Assembly (NCBI GenBank): GCA_900539625.1
Contig: UQCW01000001.1
Coordinates: 1 to 64,000, forward strand
Direction of reading: 5' to 3'
Length of the DNA stretch: 64,000 nucleotides
From: an uncultured Prevotella sp.
GTDB lineage: Bacteria; Bacteroidota; Bacteroidia; Bacteroidales; Bacteroidaceae
This document shows, in pieces, positions 38,142 through 47,428 of this stretch; the stretch's first letter is position 1; each line of letters opens with the position of its first letter. Made by a program: the position numbers and the translations under genes. The notes under the pieces are model-generated. The model was not told where the DNA came from. It worked only from the letters and a program-made list of their open reading frames with translations, and did not search any database.

Positions 38142-39491
38142 ATGAGAAAAAAATGGATCATTCCGCTTCTGTTGTCCTTTGCGGCGCTGGGCTCTGCTTT
38201 TGCGCAGCAATCGGAAGTGTGGAATTTGAAGGATTGCATTGACTATGCACTGACTCACAGTTTGAAAATCCAGCAGAACAAGGCTTCGGAACAAACAGCG
38301 GCCATCGGTGTGCTGCAGGCCAAAGCGGGATTGTTGCCGAGTTTGAACGCCTCGATGAATCAAGGCGTGACGTACCGCCCCTTTCAAGAGAGCGGCGGCA
38401 ACTTCGTGAACGGCGGTATCGCCTCAAATGCGGCCGACAAGGCCACGCAGAGCGGGAGTTATGGCATCAATGCTTCATGGACACTATGGAACGGCGGCAA
38501 GAACCGCTTGAATGTCCAAAACAGCGAACTCGAACAGCAGATGGCATCGTACGCGACGACCGCCACCGTCAACAGCATACAGGAGCAGATTGCACAATTG
38601 TATGTGCAGATTCTCTATATGCAGGAGGCCTTGAAGGTGAATACGCAACTGCTGAAGCAGGATTCAATCGTGTATGCCCGTGGCGAACAGATGGTCAAGG
38701 AAAAACAGATGTCCAAGGCCGACTTGGCGCAGCTGGGAGCGCAAGTGAGCAGTGGGAGGTATAACGTGGTGAATGTCAAAACGCAGATAGAGAACTACAA
38801 GACGCAGCTCAAGCAATTGCTGGAAATCGACAACAACGCTGACATTGACATCGCGGATGTTGAGGTGGGGGATGAGAGCGTTCTCTCTGCGATTCCTGCA
38901 AAAAACAGTGTTTATGCCGCGGCGCTCGACAAGCGGCCGGAAATCAAGAAGAGCCTGGCATCGATTGAGCAAAGCAAGCTCGCCACCAAGATTGCGCGGG
39001 CGGGATATATGCCAACGGTCAGTTTGACGGGCGGCGTTGGCGACAGCCATCTGACGGGAACGCAGACGAGCTATGCGAAACAGATGAAAACCAATTTCAA
39101 CGCAACGCTTGGCGTGTCGGTCTCTGTTCCGATATTCGACAATCGGCAAAACAAGAGTGCCGTTGAAAAAGCTCGCGTTCAGGAGGTCACGAGCCAGCTC
39201 GACCTCCTGGAAAATCAAAAGCAGCTTTATTCTACGGTTGAAAACTACTGGCTGAATGCCACCAATAATCAAGAAAAATATAAGGCGGCAAAAGACAACG
39301 TGGAGGCCCTTCAAACCAGTTACGACCTCATTCAGGAGCAGTTTCGCCTGGGATTAAAAAATATTTCCGACTTGCTGACGAGTCGCGCTAATCTGCTCTC
39401 TGCCAAGCAGAGCATGCTGCAAGACAAATATACGACAGTGTTGAACAAGGCGTTGCTCGACTTTTATGCAAACAATGTAATGTCAATTTGA
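38142..39491 (+). CDS. TolC-family outer-membrane efflux channel
   Basis: Outer-membrane channel of a tripartite exporter. The 449 residues have a signal peptide (MRKKWIIPLLLSFAALGSAFAQ) and two repeats of the outer-membrane efflux protein domain, with the typical LKDCIDYALTHSLKIQ opening (W-x-L-x-x-C-I-x-x-A-L), long heptad helices around 130-200 and 340-420, and Asn/Gln-rich beta segments. It is the first gene of a set with adaptor, ATPase and permease genes, spaced 19, 37 and 208 bases apart, and probably shares one transcript with them. Confidence 0.92.
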   Translation: MRKKWIIPLLLSFAALGSAFAQQSEVWNLKDCIDYALTHSLKIQQNKASEQTAAIGVLQAKAGLLPSLNASMNQGVTYRPFQESGGNFVNGGIASNAADKATQSGSYGINASWTLWNGGKNRLNVQNSELEQQMASYATTATVNSIQEQIAQLYVQILYMQEALKVNTQLLKQDSIVYARGEQMVKEKQMSKADLAQLGAQVSSGRYNVVNVKTQIENYKTQLKQLLEIDNNADIDIADVEVGDESVLSAIPAKNSVYAAALDKRPEIKKSLASIEQSKLATKIARAGYMPTVSLTGGVGDSHLTGTQTSYAKQMKTNFNATLGVSVSVPIFDNRQNKSAVEKARVQEVTSQLDLLENQKQLYSTVENYWLNATNNQEKYKAAKDNVEALQTSYDLIQEQFRLGLKNISDLLTSRANLLSAKQSMLQDKYTTVLNKALLDFYANNVMSI

Positions 39492-39510
39492 AATTTAAAG
39501 ATAGAAAGAT

Positions 39511-40692
39511 ATGAACAAGAAAAAGTGGATGATCATCATCGCATGTGTTGTTGTTCTGGCAGCAATCGTATATGCGCTGATGGGGGGCAAAAAAGAGGCA
39601 CCCGAGATGGATTATGAAACAGCGCGCGTTGAAAAGGCAACAATCGGCAACAGCGTAACGGCCACTGGTACGATTGAGCCAGTAACGAAGGTGGAAGTCG
39701 GAACGCAGGTGAGTGGCATTATCGACAAAATCTATGTCGACTATAATTCCGTCGTTCATAAGGGACAAATCATTGCCGAACTCGACAAGACGAATCTCAT
39801 GAGCGAACTGAACAGTGCGAAGAGCAATCTGGCGGGGGCGAAAAGTGATTTGGACTACCAGCGAGCCAACTATAAGCGTATCAAGGCGCTTTATGACAAG
39901 GAACTCGTGAGCGGCAATGAGTACGACACCGCCCTTCTCTCGCTCCGTCAGGCAGAGAGCACCTATGCACAGCGAAAAGAGGCTGTTTCAAAGGCGCAGA
40001 CCAACTTGGGATATGCCATCATCACTTCGCCGATTGACGGCATCATCATCAGCAAGGCCGTGGAAGAGGGACAGACAGTTGCTGCAAGCTACAGCACGCC
40101 GACGCTCTTCACGATAGCCCAAGACTTGACGGACATGCGCGTGATTGCCGACGTTGACGAGGCAGACATAGGCGAAGTTGAAGTCGGACAGCGCGTGTCG
40201 TTCACCGTGGATGCCTATCCTGGCGAGACCTTCGAAGGACAGGTCACCCAGGTGCGCTTGGAAGCAACGACGGAGAGCAACGTTGTCACGTATGAGGTGG
40301 TGATTTCTGCCTCCAACAAAGATTTGAAACTCAAACCTGGACTGACGGCAAACGTCACTATTTTCACTCTGGAACGCAACAACATCGTGAGCGTGCCGAC
40401 AAAGGCGTTGCGCTTCACGCCGACCAAGGAAATGCTGAATCCTGGGGAGAAAATCGAAGACTGCCAGGGCGCTCACAAGGTGTGGGTGCGTGAGGGAAAA
40501 ACGCTGAAGGCTTATGCCGTGAAAACCGGCATCACCAACGGCACGCGCACTCAAATTGTCAGCGGAATCAAGGAAGGTGCTGAGGTAATCGTGGAAATGA
40601 AGGCCCCCTCTGCCGACGCAGAACAGGCCAACGCGGGCGACAATTCTGAAAGCAGTCCTTTTGCACCAGGCCCAAGGAAAAACAAAAAATAG
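39511..40692 (+). CDS. HlyD/MacA-type periplasmic adaptor
   Basis: Membrane fusion protein linking the inner-membrane ABC transporter to the TolC-like channel. The 393-residue protein has an N-terminal membrane anchor (about 5-25), a lipoyl-like half (VTATGTIEPVTKVEVGTQVSG at about 48-70, and the second half near 165-190), an alpha-hairpin (about 95-155), and a beta-barrel domain (about 200-290). The C-terminal tail is short and basic. Its place between the TolC gene and the MacB-like genes supports the role. Confidence 0.92.
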   Translation: MNKKKWMIIIACVVVLAAIVYALMGGKKEAPEMDYETARVEKATIGNSVTATGTIEPVTKVEVGTQVSGIIDKIYVDYNSVVHKGQIIAELDKTNLMSELNSAKSNLAGAKSDLDYQRANYKRIKALYDKELVSGNEYDTALLSLRQAESTYAQRKEAVSKAQTNLGYAIITSPIDGIIISKAVEEGQTVAASYSTPTLFTIAQDLTDMRVIADVDEADIGEVEVGQRVSFTVDAYPGETFEGQVTQVRLEATTESNVVTYEVVISASNKDLKLKPGLTANVTIFTLERNNIVSVPTKALRFTPTKEMLNPGEKIEDCQGAHKVWVREGKTLKAYAVKTGITNGTRTQIVSGIKEGAEVIVEMKAPSADAEQANAGDNSESSPFAPGPRKNKK

Positions 40693-40729
40693 CCAGTCTG
40701 ACCATCTACTTTAAAAATCGTTTTGGTGT

Positions 40730-41530
40730 ATGGATAATCAAAAAGTGATTTCAAATAATGAGGCTGGCATGGCGGCTGCCGATTCCCGCAAGGTTGTGAT
40801 TGAACTTCAGAATGTGAAGCGCAACTTTCTGGTGGGCGACGAGGTGGTACATGCTTTGCGCGGCATCTCGTTCAAGATTTTCGAGGGTGAGTTTGTCACC
40901 ATCATGGGAACGTCTGGTTCCGGAAAGTCAACGCTTCTCAATCAGTTGGGCTGTCTGGATACGCCCACCTCAGGAGAATATCTGCTCGACGGTGTGCCGG
41001 TTCGCAAGATGAGAAGGCGAGAGCGTGCGGTGCTCAGAAACCGCAAGATCGGTTTCGTCTTTCAGAACTATAACCTGCTGCCGAAGACAACAGCCGTTGA
41101 AAATGTGGAACTGCCACTGATGTATAATGCCTCTGTCGGGGCTAAGGAACGGCGCGAGCGCAGTATAAAAGCCCTGGAAATGGTTGGGCTTGGCAGCCGC
41201 TTGTATCACAAGAGCAACCAGATGTCGGGCGGACAGATGCAGCGCGTGGCCATTGCGCGTGCTTTGGTCAATGACCCTGCCGTGATTTTGGCCGATGAAG
41301 CAACCGGCAACTTGGACACCCGCACGTCTTTTGAGATTTTGGTGCTTTTCCAACAGCTCTACCGTGCCGGACGCACGATTATCTTTGTGACCCACAATCC
41401 GGAGATAGCTCAATATAGCAGCCGCAATATCGTCTTGCGAGACGGGAAAATCCGTGAAGACGTTGTCAACCGCAACATCCAGTCGGCAGCGGAGGCTTTG
41501 GCTGCTCTGCCAGCGCCGGCAGACGATTAG
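40730..41530 (+). CDS. MacB-like ABC transporter ATPase
   Basis: ATPase subunit of a macrolide-type or lipoprotein-type exporter (FtsE/LolD/MacB class). The 266 residues carry Walker [10 protein letters not shown], the Q-loop in [10 protein letters not shown], the signature [15 protein letters not shown], Walker [13 protein letters not shown] and the H-loop FVTHN. Full MacB proteins fuse this module to the permease; here they are separate genes with the permease starting 208 bases downstream. The gap is Tg-rich on the plus strand (41531-41738) and encodes nothing. Confidence 0.94.
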   Translation: MDNQKVISNNEAGMAAADSRKVVIELQNVKRNFLVGDEVVHALRGISFKIFEGEFVTIMGTSGSGKSTLLNQLGCLDTPTSGEYLLDGVPVRKMRRRERAVLRNRKIGFVFQNYNLLPKTTAVENVELPLMYNASVGAKERRERSIKALEMVGLGSRLYHKSNQMSGGQMQRVAIARALVNDPAVILADEATGNLDTRTSFEILVLFQQLYRAGRTIIFVTHNPEIAQYSSRNIVLRDGKIREDVVNRNIQSAAEALAALPAPADD

Positions 41531-41738
41531 TGCGTGTGTGTCTCATGTGTATTTTGTAATGTAGGTGTTCAGAACAGGGATGTGTTTGTGGATTTGCGTG
41601 TCTGTGATTTTGTGTGTGTCATGGATTTGTGTTGTCATAGTCATTCAATGAAACGTCGCATCGTTATCTGATGTGCCGGTCGGCATCCTTGTTTTTGAAC
41701 ACCTGCTTACTTAACTGAATACTTACTTATATATAAAT

Positions 41739-42962
41739 ATGCATATTTCTAATCTGTTTAAAATAGCTGTACGTGCCATTGGTGCAAACAAGCTCCGCTC
41801 TTTTCTGACGATGTTGGGCATCATCATCGGAGTCGGTTCCGTGATTGCCATGATTGCCATCGGACAAGGTTCCAAGCAGAGCATCCAAAAGAACATTTCG
41901 GAGATGGGTTCCAATATGATCATGATTCATCCGGGCCAGGACAAGGGGCCAGGAGGTGCCCGTCAGGATGCTTCAGAAATGCAGACGCTCAAGCTCAAGG
42001 ACTATGAACTTCTGAAGGAAAACACCCGTTATCTCTCAGCCATCAGTCCGTCGGTCAATTCCTCCGGGCAGTTTGTCAATGGCAACAGCAACACGCCGTC
42101 GACCATGTATGGCATATCGCCCGACTATCTGGAAATCCGTCAACTCAAGGTTGAAGACGGAGAGATGTTCACGGAGGAAGATGTCAAGACGAGCGCGAAG
42201 GTTTGCGTGATTGGCAAAACCGTTGCCGACAACCTCTTCACCAACGGCGAGGACCCCGTTGGACGCGTCATCCGTTTCGGCACCACGCCGTTCCGCATCG
42301 TCGGTGTGTTGAAGTCGAAGGGCTATAACTCCTTTGGCATGGACCAGGACGACATCGTGCTGGCACCATACACCACCGTCATGAAGCGCATCCTTGCCGT
42401 CACCTATCTTCAAGGCATCAATGCTTCTGCCATCACCGAGGGCGTGACCGATCAAGCCATTGAGGAAATCACCTCCTTGTTGCGCGAGTCGCACAAACTG
42501 GGAGAGGGAGACGAAGACAACTTCTCCATTCGCTCTCAGGAAGAGATGGCGCAGATGATGACTTCCACCTCCGACACGATGTCGGTGTTGCTCTTGGTGG
42601 TGGCCTGCATCTCCCTCATTGTTGGCGGCATCGGCATCATGAACATCATGTATGTTTCCGTCACCGAGCGCACCAAGGAAATCGGCTTGAGAATGTCGGT
42701 CGGCGCCCGCGGCATCGACATTTTGGCACAATTCCTCATCGAAGCCATTCTTCTCAGTTTGGCTGGAGGCGTCATTGGCATTCTCATGGGGCTCGGTGCA
42801 GCATGGGCCATCAATGTGTTTGCCCATTGGCCTGTATTGGTACAGCCGTGGAGCGTTGTCCTGAGTTTCGCTGTGTGTACGGCAACTGGTATCTTCTTTG
42901 GTTGGTATCCGGCAAAGAAGGCAGCCAATCTTGATCCCATTGAAGCCATTCGTTATGAATAA
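41739..42962 (+). CDS. MacB/FtsX-type ABC transporter permease
   Basis: Inner-membrane permease of the exporter. The 407 residues have one N-terminal helix (about 22-45), a large periplasmic MacB-PCD domain (about 50-270), and three helices in the FtsX region (about 283-310, 335-362, 372-395), with the family tail PAKKAANLDPIEAIRYE. It works with the upstream ATPase, adaptor and TolC-like channel. The recurrent motif TTTTGAACACCTGCTTA lies 29 bases upstream of the ATG. The stop codon overlaps a 20-bp perfect palindrome at 42962-42981. Confidence 0.93.
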   Translation: MHISNLFKIAVRAIGANKLRSFLTMLGIIIGVGSVIAMIAIGQGSKQSIQKNISEMGSNMIMIHPGQDKGPGGARQDASEMQTLKLKDYELLKENTRYLSAISPSVNSSGQFVNGNSNTPSTMYGISPDYLEIRQLKVEDGEMFTEEDVKTSAKVCVIGKTVADNLFTNGEDPVGRVIRFGTTPFRIVGVLKSKGYNSFGMDQDDIVLAPYTTVMKRILAVTYLQGINASAITEGVTDQAIEEITSLLRESHKLGEGDEDNFSIRSQEEMAQMMTSTSDTMSVLLLVVACISLIVGGIGIMNIMYVSVTERTKEIGLRMSVGARGIDILAQFLIEAILLSLAGGVIGILMGLGAAWAINVFAHWPVLVQPWSVVLSFAVCTATGIFFGWYPAKKAANLDPIEAIRYE

Positions 42963-42981
42963 GTAATGGTGCACCATTACT
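42962..42981. repeat. Perfect 20-bp palindrome made of repeat termini
   Basis: AGTAATGGTGCACCATTACT is its own reverse complement. Its two halves are the terminal sequences of the palindromic repeat family (copies A-D), here joined with no interior. Its first base is the last base of the permease stop codon. Confidence 0.85.
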
Positions 42982-43061
42982 AAGTTGGCGGTTGGCAAAA
43001 ACAGTTCTGCAAAAGGAGTAGGTGCTTTGTTGTGTGGAATTTGCAGAATGCCAGCCGTCTG

Positions 43062-43103
43062 AAAGGCCTGATAGAAATCCTGTGTGGTGTCTTTCAGGCC
43101 TTT
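43062..43103 (+). terminator. Possible terminator hairpin after the efflux operon
   Basis: AAAGGCCTGA at 43062-43071 pairs perfectly with TCAGGCCTTT at 43094-43103 around a 22-base loop. There is no strong T-run after it, and the palindromic repeat copy C begins at the next base. Confidence 0.45.
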
Positions 43104-43208
43104 AGTAATGGTAAGTAGGTGTTCAAAATAACTTGAGCAATTCTGGAGAGTAAGGAGTTATTTCTTATGCCCTGTCAAAATAGATCAACTTGTTCTTTTA
43201 TCATTACT
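43104..43208 (+). repeat. MITE-like palindromic repeat, copy C
   Basis: Begins AGTAATGGTAAGTAGGTG and ends TTTATCATTACT, with the core TTATTTCTTATGCCCTGTC. It also contains TAAGTAGGTGTTCAAAA (43112-43128), the reverse complement of the motif found upstream of several start codons. It ends 47 bases before the -7 box of the kinase promoter. Confidence 0.8.
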
Positions 43209-43254
43209 TATTAAAAATCAGCAGTGAAGATGCAGTTATGTGAATACTTTAAAC

Positions 43255-43262
43255 TACCTTTG
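43255..43262 (+). promoter_or_regulatory. Promoter for the LytS-like kinase gene
   Basis: A perfect TACCTTTG. Transcription would start near 43268, which rules out the in-frame ATG at 43224 and supports the ATG at 43296, itself preceded by the strong Shine-Dalgarno-like AGGGGGGAG at 43280-43288. Confidence 0.5.
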
Positions 43263-43295
43263 CGTAACATACAGAAACCAAGGGGGGAGAACACC

Positions 43296-44369
43296 ATGAC
43301 AGACAACAAGAAAACAGAGCGCAACGTGGCCATTGTTATCCATGTTTGCATCTGGACATACATATTTGCCTTTCCGTTGCTCTATGGGCGGCGTGAAGAT
43401 TCTGTTGATTGGTTGTCTTATTTTCAGCGTTTGTATTTTCCGATTTCATCTTGCCTGGTTTTCTACGTCAATTATTTTTATTTTGTTCCGCGCTTGTTGC
43501 TGGATGAGCAGAGAAAGATGGTGCGTTTTCTGCTGCTGAATGTCGCCCTGATTTGCCTGTTGCTTTTCAGTCGGGAGATTTATGCGCAGTTGCTCCCTCC
43601 GCCGGAGGTGGTCAATGAGCGGAAAATGCACATCCATCCGTCTTTCTGGCCGTGGTTGCTGTTTCATTTCCGTGGTTTCCTCTCGTTGGCATTTTTGGCG
43701 TTCATGGCCGTGGTTGTTCGTCTCAGTGTTCAGTGGCAGATGGCAGAGCGGGCACGCTCGGAGGCCGAGCTGGGCCAGCGTGAAGCAGAGTTGAAGAACC
43801 TGAAGAACCAGATCAATCCCCATTTTCTCCTCAACACGCTCAACAATATCTATGCGCTCACGGCCTTTTCTCCGCAACAAGCCCAGAGTGCCATTGAAGA
43901 GTTAAGCCGGCTATTGCGTTATGTGCTTTATGAAAACGAGTCTGAGACCGTTACGTTGGAAAAGGAAATCGAGTTTCTGGAGAGCTATGTGGAACTGATG
44001 CGTCTGCGTTTACCCTCATCGGTCAGTGTTGAAACGAATTTCGATGCAGTCAAGACAGATGGTCAGGCATTTGTGGCCCCTTTGATTTTTATCTCTTTGG
44101 TGGAAAATGCTTTTAAGCACGGCATCAGTCCCACTTCGCGGAGTTTCATTCGCATACGAGTGGACTATGATTCCTCCAAGCGCCAGTTGGTCTTTGTCTG
44201 CCAAAACAGCAATCATCCCAAGACATCGAAAGATAAAAGTCCTGGCGGCATCGGCTTGAAGCAGGTGCTGCAACGTCTGGAACACTCCTATCCAGGGCGT
44301 TATGAATGGCTTTATGGAACAGAAAATGACGGCGCCACATATAGTTCTCAAATAAAAATATATTTCTGA
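43296..44369 (+). CDS. LytS-type membrane sensor histidine kinase
   Basis: Sensor kinase of a two-component system, partner of the LytTR regulator 15 bases downstream. The 357-residue protein has four N-terminal transmembrane helices (about 10-31, 46-66, 77-98, 120-142), a short coiled coil, and a His_kinase domain with phospho-acceptor His176 in NQINPHFLLNTLNN. The ATP-binding N-box is VENAFKHG (near 265) and the glycine-rich end is GGIGLKQVLQRL. No extra sensory domain is present, as in most Bacteroidetes LytS-like kinases. The efflux genes just upstream are possible targets. Confidence 0.93.
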   Translation: MTDNKKTERNVAIVIHVCIWTYIFAFPLLYGRREDSVDWLSYFQRLYFPISSCLVFYVNYFYFVPRLLLDEQRKMVRFLLLNVALICLLLFSREIYAQLLPPPEVVNERKMHIHPSFWPWLLFHFRGFLSLAFLAFMAVVVRLSVQWQMAERARSEAELGQREAELKNLKNQINPHFLLNTLNNIYALTAFSPQQAQSAIEELSRLLRYVLYENESETVTLEKEIEFLESYVELMRLRLPSSVSVETNFDAVKTDGQAFVAPLIFISLVENAFKHGISPTSRSFIRIRVDYDSSKRQLVFVCQNSNHPKTSKDKSPGGIGLKQVLQRLEHSYPGRYEWLYGTENDGATYSSQIKIYF

Positions 44370-44384
44370 TTTCAATACCTGCTT

Positions 44385-45176
44385 ATGGCAAAACAACTGA
44401 CCTGTGCAATTATAGACGACGAACCATTGGCCGTGAAGTTGCTTGAGAGTTATGCGCAGAAAACCTCTTTTCTCAACCTCGTTGCCACCTATGGCAGTGC
44501 GGTTGAAGCAATGTATGCGTTGCAGACATCGCCTGTCGACATCCTGTTTCTCGACATACAGATGCCCGATTTGACTGGCTTGGATTTTGCCCGCATGATT
44601 CCCTCTTCCATTCACGTGGTCTTCACGACGGCCTTCCGTGAATTTGCCATCGACGGATATAAGGTGGGCGCTATCGACTATCTCTTGAAACCCATTGCAT
44701 ACACCGATTTCCTCTCAGCCGCCCAGCGCGTCTTGACTGTTGTTGGCCGTCAGGCGGCAGAGGAGGTCGTCTGCAAGCCAAAAACAGTCACCGAAAATCT
44801 CCCTGCGGAGGACGGAAATATAGATGCGGCCTTGCCCGTGGAAGATGGTATGTTTTTCGTGAAGAGCGATTACAAGTATGTCCGTGTGTCGTGTCAAGAC
44901 ATTCTCTATATCGAGGGATTGAAAGATTATGTGAAAATGCATTTGGCTTCTTCCCAGCGTGCCGTTGTGTCCCTCGTGTCAATGCGCACACTGGAAAACA
45001 CGCTGCCTTCCACGTCCTTCTTGAGAATACATCGTTCGTACATCGTCAACATGAAGCGCGTTAGCATGGTGGACCGAAATAGTGTCGCCATCGATGACTT
45101 CGTGCTTCCCATCTCAGACTCCTATAAAGACGCTGTGCAGAAATACGTGTCAGAGCATGCAATACAAGGACGCTGA
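44385..45176 (+). CDS. LytTR-family response regulator
   Basis: DNA-binding response regulator. The 263 residues contain a receiver domain (1-120) with acidic residues IIDDEP, phosphoacceptor Asp57 in LFLDIQMPDLTG, and Lys in LLKPIAYTDF. A linker of about 35 residues follows, then the LytTR DNA-binding domain (about 155-258; FVKSDYKYVRVSCQDILYIEG and SFLRIHRSYIVNMKRV). It is paired with the kinase gene and probably translated from the same mRNA. The start codon overlaps the end of a TTTCAATACCTGCTTA variant of the recurrent motif. Confidence 0.94.
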   Translation: MAKQLTCAIIDDEPLAVKLLESYAQKTSFLNLVATYGSAVEAMYALQTSPVDILFLDIQMPDLTGLDFARMIPSSIHVVFTTAFREFAIDGYKVGAIDYLLKPIAYTDFLSAAQRVLTVVGRQAAEEVVCKPKTVTENLPAEDGNIDAALPVEDGMFFVKSDYKYVRVSCQDILYIEGLKDYVKMHLASSQRAVVSLVSMRTLENTLPSTSFLRIHRSYIVNMKRVSMVDRNSVAIDDFVLPISDSYKDAVQKYVSEHAIQGR

Positions 45177-45285
45177 CAGATAATAAAGGGAGAGGAGAGG
45201 GTGCATAGAATTATGCAGGCGGGAGAATTATATCCCTCTCTCTTCAGAATAATAGGTAAAAACGTAAACCGCAAAAATCGAATAA

Positions 45286-47295
45286 ATGGAAAAGAACGAT
45301 TCCTGCGAAACTATGCAGGCTATGCATCCCTTCAAATACACTGACGAGCAGTTTGCCGACATCCAGATGTTGCGCTATAAGGTGGAAGGATTTGAAAAAC
45401 TTTCTCTGAAGGAAAAGACCTATATATACTATCTGCAAGAAGCCGCCCTTCACGGGCGCGACATTCTTTTTGACCAAAACGGGCGCTATAATCTGCGGAT
45501 TCGTCGTGTGCTCGAAGCGTTGTATCAGAATTTTGTTGGCGACAGGCAGAGCGCGTTTTTTCAGGCCGTGACGGTCTATTTGAAGCGCGTCTGGTTTTCT
45601 TCCGGCATCCATCATCATTACGGTTGCGAGAAGTTTGTACCAGATTTTACGGAGGCTGATTTTCGGGCCGCCGTCAAGGCCATCCCTGCGCAGCAATTCA
45701 ATCTGACTGACGCACAGGCCGTCGACAAACTTTTGGACGAATTGTGTCCCGTTATTTTCAATCCCGACATTATGCCTATGCGCGTCAACCAGAAGGACGG
45801 CGAAGACTTGGTGGCCACTTCTGCCTGTAATTACTACGGTGTGGGCATTTCTCAGGAAGATGCTGAGGCGTTTTATGCCAAGCAGAAAGACCCCGAAAAT
45901 CCGCGTCCCGTGATGACTGGCATGAACAGCCGACTGGTGCGCACCCCGCAGGGAACACTCGAAGAGCGCGTGTGGAAAGTCGGCGGGCTCTACGGACAGG
46001 CCATAGAGAAAATCGTTTCCAATCTGCTAAAAGCCCGTGATTATGCTGATTCTTCAGCGCAGCAGAAGGTCATCGACCTCTTGGTGGATTTTTACCGCAC
46101 TGGCGATCTCCACACCTTCGATGAATATTCAATCGCCTGGTTGCAGGACACCGCTTCGCTCGTTGACTTCACCAATTGCTTCACGGAGACCTATGGCGAT
46201 CCGCTTGGCATGAAAGCCTCATGGGAGGCTTATGTAAACTTCAAAGACATTGCGGCGACGCAGCGCACGGAAAAACTCTCGGCAAACGCTCAGTGGTTTG
46301 AAGACCATTCCCCCGTTGATGCCCGCTTCAAGAAAGAGAAGGTGCGCGGCGTGTCGGCAAAGGTGATAACGGCAGCCATCTTGGCAGGCGATCTTTACCC
46401 CTCAACGGCCATTGGCATCAATTTGCCCAATTCTGATTGGGTTCGGCGTGAACATGGTTCGAAGAGCGTCACCATCGGCAATATAACGGATGCTTACAAC
46501 AAAGCCTCCCACGGCAGTGGAATGGACCGCGAATTTGTCGTTGACGACGAAACACGGGCGTTGATCAGCCAGTATGGCGATGTCTGTGACGACTTGCATA
46601 CCGATTTGCACGAGTGTCTGGGACACGGGAGCGGGAAACTTTTGCCGACAACGGATTCAGATGCCTTGCGTGCTTACGGCTCGACCATCGAGGAGGCGCG
46701 TGCCGACCTTTTCGGACTTTATTATATCGCCGACGAAAAACTGGTGGAACTGGGGCTTACCCCTAATACAGAGGCCTACAAAAGCCAGTATTATTCGTAT
46801 ATGATGAACGGGCTCCTGACGCAAATGGTCCGCATCAAACCAGGGCATGTCATCGAGGAAGCCCACATGCGCAACCGTGCCCTGATTGCCCGTTGGGCTT
46901 ATGAGAAAGGCCGCAGCCAAAATGTTGTGGAACTCATTCAGAAGCAGGGAAAGACCTATGTGAAAATAAACGATTATCCCGCCTTGCGCCGTCTTTTTGC
47001 TGAGTTGTTGGCTGAGATTCAGAGAATCAAGAGCGAGGGCGACTTTGACGCGGCGCGTGACTTGGTTGAGAACTACGGTGTCAAGATTGACCCCGTTTTG
47101 CATCAGGAAATCTTGCAGCGATATGAAACGCTGCATCTCTCTCCCTACAAGGGCTTCATCAATCCCGTCTATCATGCCGCCTTCGATGAAAACGGACGGG
47201 TTGTGGATGTGACGGTGACCTATGACGAAGCCTATGACGAGCAGATGCTGCGCTACAGTCGCGATTACAATAATTTGCCTGATGTGAATGTGTGA
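45286..47295 (+). CDS. Dipeptidyl peptidase III (M49 zinc peptidase)
   Basis: Removes dipeptides from the N-terminus of peptides. The 669-residue protein carries the M49 zinc motif HECLGH at 442-447, with the third ligand in the EEARAD segment (Glu469-Glu470 region). The H-E-C-L-G-H version, with Cys instead of the eukaryotic Leu, is the Bacteroidetes form described for B. thetaiotaomicron. No signal peptide is seen, so the enzyme should act in the cytoplasm. It is followed by a bidirectional terminator and the convergent clpB gene. Confidence 0.93.
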   Translation: MEKNDSCETMQAMHPFKYTDEQFADIQMLRYKVEGFEKLSLKEKTYIYYLQEAALHGRDILFDQNGRYNLRIRRVLEALYQNFVGDRQSAFFQAVTVYLKRVWFSSGIHHHYGCEKFVPDFTEADFRAAVKAIPAQQFNLTDAQAVDKLLDELCPVIFNPDIMPMRVNQKDGEDLVATSACNYYGVGISQEDAEAFYAKQKDPENPRPVMTGMNSRLVRTPQGTLEERVWKVGGLYGQAIEKIVSNLLKARDYADSSAQQKVIDLLVDFYRTGDLHTFDEYSIAWLQDTASLVDFTNCFTETYGDPLGMKASWEAYVNFKDIAATQRTEKLSANAQWFEDHSPVDARFKKEKVRGVSAKVITAAILAGDLYPSTAIGINLPNSDWVRREHGSKSVTIGNITDAYNKASHGSGMDREFVVDDETRALISQYGDVCDDLHTDLHECLGHGSGKLLPTTDSDALRAYGSTIEEARADLFGLYYIADEKLVELGLTPNTEAYKSQYYSYMMNGLLTQMVRIKPGHVIEEAHMRNRALIARWAYEKGRSQNVVELIQKQGKTYVKINDYPALRRLFAELLAEIQRIKSEGDFDAARDLVENYGVKIDPVLHQEILQRYETLHLSPYKGFINPVYHAAFDENGRVVDVTVTYDEAYDEQMLRYSRDYNNLPDVNV

Positions 47296-47347
47296 TGATT
47301 TTTGTGGTGGGTAAATGTATGTGCCACATCTCGTGTATGTAAACAAG

Positions 47348-47389
47348 AAAGGAGCGTATCAAACAGTCAGTCTGTTGATACGCTCCTTT
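47348..47389. terminator. Bidirectional terminator between DPP III and clpB
   Basis: AAAGGAGCGTATCAAACAG (47348-47366) pairs with CTGTTGATACGCTCCTTT (47372-47389), with one bulged base. The hairpin is flanked by A-rich and T-rich ends and lies between two converging genes, 52 and 39 bases from their stops. Confidence 0.8.
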
Positions 47390-47428
47390 GCGATATAGAG
47401 TGTCTAAAAAATCTTTGGATTTCGTTGC

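Noticed and set aside
42036..42998. 320-codon open frame on the minus strand inside the permease gene
   Set aside because: Antisense shadow; its product is rich in His and Asp as expected from reverse reading of the permease.
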